This document shows positions 58,557 through 64,000 of a stretch of 64,000 nt of DNA, one piece after another. The DNA lies in assembly GCA_039000515.1 (NCBI GenBank), contig JBCFYV010000012.1, positions 42,162,355 to 42,226,354 on the forward strand. The letters are read 5' to 3'. The translations under genes were made by a program, and so were the position numbers. The stretch comes from Timema cristinae. Lineage: Eukaryota > Arthropoda > Insecta > Phasmatodea > Timematidae. The notes under the pieces are model-generated. The model made no database searches. It was not told where the DNA came from and saw only the letters and a program-made list of their open reading frames with translations. How positions within the stretch are numbered: the first letter of the stretch is position 1; every line of letters starts with the position of its first letter.

Positions 58557-58822
58557 CCACCGACTGAAAGACACACGGCACACTCCAAGGCACACTAACT
58601 ACGAGCATCAATCCGAGAACCGAGGTGAAACAGACGTTCCACGCACGGCACACTACAAGGCACACCGACGACGTACATACACCCGAGAACCGTGATGAAA
58701 CAGACGTTCCACGCACGGCACACTACAAGGCACACCAACGACGAACATCCATCCGAGAACCGTGATGAAACAGACGTTCCAGGCACGGCACACTACAAGG
58801 CACACCAACGACGAAGAACATC
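58557..58822 (+). repeat. 70-bp minisatellite in the retroelement leader
   Basis: 'cggcacactacaaggcacac' begins at 58576 (one mismatch), 58646, 58716 and 58786, exactly 70 bases apart. Each unit also has 'gaaacagacgttcca' and 'catccgagaacc'. It lies between the primer-binding-like site and gag. GC content is well above the surroundings, and the open frames on both strands are repeat artefacts. Confidence 0.95.
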
Positions 58823-58973
58823 GTACTGAGGCGGAATAAGCTGACCGAAGACATAAAATTAGTCAGATAAGTCTTAGATAAATTTATATTATTTTTAATT
58901 TAATTAATTAGATTTAAATAACTTTTTTTAAATATTTTATACTAATTAATTTTAGTAAATTTAGGAAGGGAAG

Positions 58974-60922
58974 ATGGCAGATTCAAATGATAATAGCATA
59001 GAGAAATGATAATAGTGACGCTAGTAGCTGCTCTGATGAGATAGAATATGAAAATAGACCTAGGAATCAGTTAGGTCTAGAATAATCAGATGAGGAAATA
59101 AGAGAAAACGAACAGGACAATGAAGAGTCGTTTGCAGAGGGAGAGAGAGAAGATAGGCCAGAAAAAGATACACAAGGAAATGTTTTAGTAGATGAGGAAG
59201 GACTAGAAAAGAATAGGGAACAAAAATGGATCAACCTGTAGTAGATTTAAATCAAATTATGAAAATGTTACAGCAAATGGCAGAGGATAGTAAAAAAGTA
59301 GCCAAGAAACTAAACAGGAAATAAAAGCAACTTATCAGAAAATAGATACAAATATACAAGAAATTAATCAAATAATATATGCAAATACCCAAGCAATTAA
59401 TCAAAAAATAGATGCAAATCAAACTAAACTTGAACAAATCAATAAAGAACTAAGTGCTAGAATAGAGTTAAGTAAGTAGGTTTGTGAGCAGAGATTTGGT
59501 TATTTAGAGCAAAAAATTGACTAATTAGAGACGGTTCATCTAAACTTAGTAGTACAGTTAAATGAGGTAGATAAAAAAGTAATAGAAGGGGAAAATTTAA
59601 AAAATATTTAAGCGGAAAAACAAGAAAATTTAAAGAAGGGCCAATTATAATGGAACAGATTACGGCTAATGAAAATAAAATAGAAACAGTAGAACAAGAA
59701 TCTATTAAAGGGTTAAAGGAAGTAGAAATTAAAGTTGGGAGTCTAGACCTTCAGGTAGAACACACAAAAACTAATGTTAAGGTAGTCCATCACAACCTTG
59801 AAAAATAAATAAACGAGGTAAAATCAGTACTTGGTTCTCAGCAAGACACGAATAAAATTTTAATCAAAGAACAGATAGATGGGATCGTTAATAAGGTGGT
59901 AGAAAAATTAGATAAAAATTTCACTGATTTTGCGGTTGAAAACCAAATTAATCTTGGAGAAGTTGGTAATTTACATGATACTACCAACCTATTTGTAAAA
60001 GGGCTAATAGAAACGTCATTAGCACTTATTCCAAAATTTAAAGGAAAGAGAGGAAATATTTCAGCAGTACAGTACATAAAAAAAGTAGAAAGAGTATTTA
60101 AAGGAGAAAAATTTTATTGAAAAAGTCATTATCAGGTCTGGAAAATGAGGCAAAATCTTGGGAAGATAATATAGATAGTGAATGGGAAACATAATGAACA
60201 GGCAAGGGAAATATTTTTGGAAAAATTTTGGTCTCAAAACATACAGGATGATTTTCTACAATTAATTTTCAATGGAAAGTATAACGACAAGGATGGTACT
60301 ATGAGTGAATATTTCAATAAATTTGTGACACAGGCGAAATATTTGCGATACCCAGTAGTAGAGGATAGATAGATTGATAGGTCTTCTAATGAATTATTTT
60401 TCAACTCCAGTACAAGACATTCTCATTAGCATAAATAAACAAAACATTAAAGAAGTAGAGAGAGTATTAATGGCATTTTACGATATACATCAAAGAAGTC
60501 AAGTAATCAATGAGCAATCAAACAGGTATAATATTTATATGTATAGCCAATCATCACCCCCTCAAATCAGAGACATTAATAATTGACAAGATAGGCAGAG
60601 ATATCAAACTAATTATCCAATGCCAGAGCAAAATAGAAGATATCCACATCCTAGTATAGAGTATCGACAGGATAGGAACCAAGGACCTTCGAGACAAATA
60701 GAGTATCAACATGATAGGAACCAAGGACCTTCAATGCAAATAAATTCAAATGATAGACAAATTAATAGCAATAATAATGCAGGTCACCCCAGATTAACAA
60801 CCAATCAAACACATCAACCTCCAAATTTAAATTTTGTACCACTATTTTCAGGGACATCAAATTTAAATGAGTATGTCTCACAAAAAATATTCGATCCAGG
60901 AGGCAGTCAAAGAAACATTTAA
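58974..60922 (+). pseudogene. Ty3/Gypsy-type Gag, broken
   Basis: Gag forms the particle that packages the element RNA. A start at ATG 58974 is followed almost at once by a frame change. An acidic segment (to about 59220) is followed by a frame from ATG 59228. It reads as a long heptad-rich coiled coil ('NQKIDANQTKLEQINKELSA', 'GIVNKVVEKLDKNF'). The capsid-like part begins near 60020 ('IPKFKGKRGNISAVQYIKK') and continues at 60178-60372 ('FLEKFWSQNIQDDF', 'MSEYFNKFVTQAKYL'). The last frame (60620-60922) is Gln/Asn-rich and holds a short internal repeat ('DRNQGPS' twice). I see no CCHC zinc knuckle and no protease, reverse transcriptase or integrase downstream. At least five stops or frameshifts break it. 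The assignment rests on the capsid-like part. Confidence 0.7.
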
Positions 60923-60924
60923 AT

Positions 60925-63900
60925 TTCGGATCATTTAAATGTAAAAATCGGAAGGAAGTTTAACTAAATATTTAAATTTTAAATAAGTAAAATAAGGGTA
61001 ACTATAATTATTTAGTCGTAGTAAGAAATGTTAAAAGTATAAATTCTAAGAAAACATTCAACACACAAATTAAGCGAAGAATAAGTAACAATGCTTTTCT
61101 GAAAAAAGGTAGGGTGCGCATTTGTCAAGCCGCAACTACAGGAGTGACACTAATCCTTATCTTTGTAAAAGGTAAAAGGGTTTTATTATTAACTTGTACA
61201 CTATTCTCTAAAACAAGTGGTCAACATCTATTGTTAACTACTACGTCTTCGAAATAAGTTTGCAGGTTAACTTTTGTCTGGGAAGACGACAACAACAACA
61301 AAAAAACACTTAAAAATACGACATTTGTTTTAACCTTTACTCAAAAATAAAACGTCATTTGACATTTAGAAGGACAGTTACTTGAAGGGACAACGCAGAA
61401 TAAATAATAATATTTCTTTATTACTAAGAGTCAAACCCGGTATATATACAAACATGAAGTCAAGTTTAAAAATATAAATTCTGTACGAATCATATAAATT
61501 TCATTTGGATTTAAAATAGTTACAGGAAATTATATATATATATATAACAAATAGGGAAGGGGCATAAACCCTCGGGAAGCGTGCAAAAAGGTTAAGATCA
61601 TATAGGGTGAGGGATTGATTACATTTTGTCAACTAGTTAAGTTTTATGTGAGTAAATTTAAAGGATAATTTTCAGTTAATAAGAATTTAAATAGTTTCAG
61701 TTTAAGAAAAAAATAAGGAAGTTAGATTAATTAATAGACGATCTTGGAAATCAGAATAAATATGTTATTTCATTTTGTCAATGATAATTAAGATATGAAT
61801 ATTAATATTTGTGTGGGGGGTCATTTTAATTAAATTAATTACATTTCAATAAATTCAACGATATTGATTAAGATATTAAAGGAGTCACAAAGTAAGCTGA
61901 TGAACTGAAGTAGAAGATTTAAGATATTTAAAGAAATTAATTTAAATATGCACTTGAGTACGGTATTACAGTATGTTACTTTAATTTACTTTCCAAGAAT
62001 GGCGTAGCCCACACATCTCATTAATTAATTTGAGATCCACTGAAACTCTTATTAGAGAATGACTCATACTAGAGAGGTACTTCCTCCTTACTCATATATT
62101 TGCCATCCAACATATTAATATTTTTCACGTGACATATCCTTTCCCACTTTGTCTTGGCTACAGGAAAAGTTAACCTGATGACATTGAACATTGAATCCGA
62201 ACAAATCATTCGGTAGAAACTTTGGACTTCTATTAGTATATTTTCAATGCAGGCTAGACAAAACCAACCAAATTGAAGGTCTCTCTTGGACAAGACCTTG
62301 AAGAACTTAAGTCTTCTTCAACCTCCTGACAAACCGTAAGGATTTATATTCTTTTGGAGAACATTTGAGAGACGATAAGCGACAGGCTGGTTCTAATATA
62401 AACTTTTAATGTACACAAAATATATTGAACATGGAACAAATTACCGTAGACATAAAGGTATTATAGATTATTCAAAATTTTATAGGAGAAGTGTTCCTTT
62501 AAGAAGCACCTGAAGAAAAAGAAAATACTTTTGTAATTAATTATTTACTCTTAGTTAAACTTTAGTTTAAGATATGTGTTGCCTTTGCAGTGTCTTCATA
62601 GTGTATTGCCATTACTTTGTTAAATGAGTCCTCCTAACAGTGCACTAGCAATTCTGGTGTAACTGCTAATTTATTAAAAGGGGGCATAACAGCGTTTGTG
62701 ACATTTAACATTTTAAATTACCTTTGTATTTTTATAACAAAAAAATTACCTTACGCAACATATTAAAGCATAGTTTCACATAAAAATCATTGCAAAAACT
62801 CTCTTATACTATGGAATGAGAGTACAACGTCCCATAAGACATAAGAAGATCTAAATAATACCCTTAGAATGCTCAGCACCAAGAATTTGATCACAAGAGA
62901 CCTCAGGCAATCTACCAGTCATTCCGAGTGACTAGAGCTGATGAGGTCAATGCTGGTCTGAATAGATCCTACGCAAGCCCAGTTGTTATGAAACATTCTC
63001 TGTTAACTAACATGTATATCCACCTATGCCAAGATAAAAACTAGACTTATTTTTCGATGAACGATTATTTCTGAAACTCGGCAAAGGAATATTCGCAGAG
63101 CACACAGGCAAGGTATCCATGAATAACTCGCAAATATGTATCCAGGTCAAGGATATCTAATAATAATTCAATTTCATTTACTCCTATATACTTCTTCTGT
63201 AAAACAACCTCTTTCATGGCTGAAGGAGAAAGCTATTATAGCTCTAAAAGTGACCTGACTGATAAACTTGATGACTGTGTTGGATACTAGTTTGAAGCGA
63301 CATACAGAATTTACATATTCATAGGCACCCCCACTTTTTAATAATTTGTCAGTTAATATTTTATATATTTAAGATTTTGGCATCCATCATTTTGCTGTGA
63401 AATTTGAACCCACCTAAACAGTTAATGATACCCGCTTATAAGTAAAATATCTGCAAAACTTTATCATAGAGGCGACTGTTATGACAGTTTGCACTACGGG
63501 AAATGTATTGTGATACCAAGAATACACATGAGTCCATTAGACCTGCCATTCCACTTTAAATACATGTATCTTCATGTCAAGGCTTTATATGCGATGAGCA
63601 TAACACATCTCAAGGACAAACCCTGAAAATGGCAGGCACTGCTCTCAGTGGCAACATCTATACGAGTATGTGGACATGTAATGTGTTCCCATGATGGTTC
63701 TAGCAGCAGCCTGTAACAGTTCACTCCTGTTGATAAAATCACTAACGTTGTTTACAATGAGGCATTGCTTTACATTTTATAACTATATTTCCTTCAATTA
63801 ATACAAATATTCCGTGTGTCTGGTCTTAAAACCGAAATAATTACATTACATTATGTTTTTTGACTCTGAAAATTCATATTTTATCAACGGCAAAGTTTCA

Positions 63901-64000
63901 TCCTGGTAATTTATACATAATACGTTGCGTGCTTTTTCCTTGCTACAGAAAATAAAAAACTCGGATTCTGAAAATTGAAAAATGACACCTGGACACGGGA
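60925..64000. other. stretch without a recognised gene
   Basis: AT-rich, with a short TA run at about 61531-61546 followed by a purine tract 'atagggaaggggcataaac' (61551) that could be a polypurine tract. A second similar tract, 'aaaagggggcataac', lies near 62676. Neither is followed by sequence matching the LTR-like region at 57.8-58.5 kb as far as I can see. Open frames such as 62069-62293 (minus) show no family motif. Confidence 0.35.

Noticed and set aside
61551..61575. A polypurine tract marking the 3' LTR of the gag element
   Set aside because: The following sequence does not visibly match the LTR-like region at 57.8-58.5 kb.

Overview
This window looks like intergenic or intronic DNA from an invertebrate animal, with an arthropod my best but unproven guess. 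It is AT-rich, has no operon-like layout and no intact host gene that I can recognise, and is filled with eukaryotic mobile elements: tRNA-headed SINEs, Tc1, hAT, Polinton/Maverick and Ty3/Gypsy-type sequences, plus many minisatellites. All protein calls come from reading translated fragments by eye; no database search was run.

Layout. 1-4 kb: AT-rich sequence. 4-6.6 kb: a SINE cluster with one clear nested insertion. 8.1-10.1 kb: three diverged ~0.7 kb repeat units. 12.1 kb: a full SINE. 13.9-15.2 kb: a complete but dead Tc1-type transposon. 15.6-16.4 kb: two exon-like open stretches on the minus strand. 16.5-26.6 kb: two ~5 kb tandem copies holding a Polinton-type integrase relic; the second copy and the sequence to about 28.08 kb are heavily corrupted by homopolymer runs and look like poor consensus. 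29.2-30.0 kb: a short hAT-type element with a TTF zinc-finger ORF. 34.7-39.1 kb: more SINEs and a 'ggtac' minisatellite. 40.37-46.19 kb: an internally deleted Polinton/Maverick with ~0.5 kb terminal inverted repeats, bearing broken polymerase and capsid genes and an intact-looking protease ORF, inserted in an old SINE. 48.1-48.4 kb: a 39-bp minisatellite. 51.35-55.33 kb: a ~4 kb unit with inverted arms of about 0.6 kb that enclose a nearly full-length but broken gene of an uncharacterised multicopy animal family. 56.0-57.0 kb: 29-bp and 46-bp minisatellites. 57.1-57.7 kb: two SINEs head to head. 58.0-60.9 kb: an LTR-retrotransposon 5' part with a broken gag. 61-64 kb: nothing recognised.

How the parts relate. 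At least three SINE families with different tRNA-like heads (A, B, C) share one ~45-bp 3' tail ending in (TAA)n, so they probably use the same LINE machinery; D shares a diverged form of it. Target-site duplications date several insertions: SINE-B sits inside SINE-E at 5 kb, one SINE-A sits at the edge of another at 57 kb, and the Polinton sits inside a SINE-D copy.

The strongest lead for something undescribed is the 51.35-55.33 kb unit, because its long inverted arms suggest that this gene family can travel as a mobile element. Next are the shared-tail SINE superfamily and the Polinton inverted repeats carrying CCAAT-box arrays.
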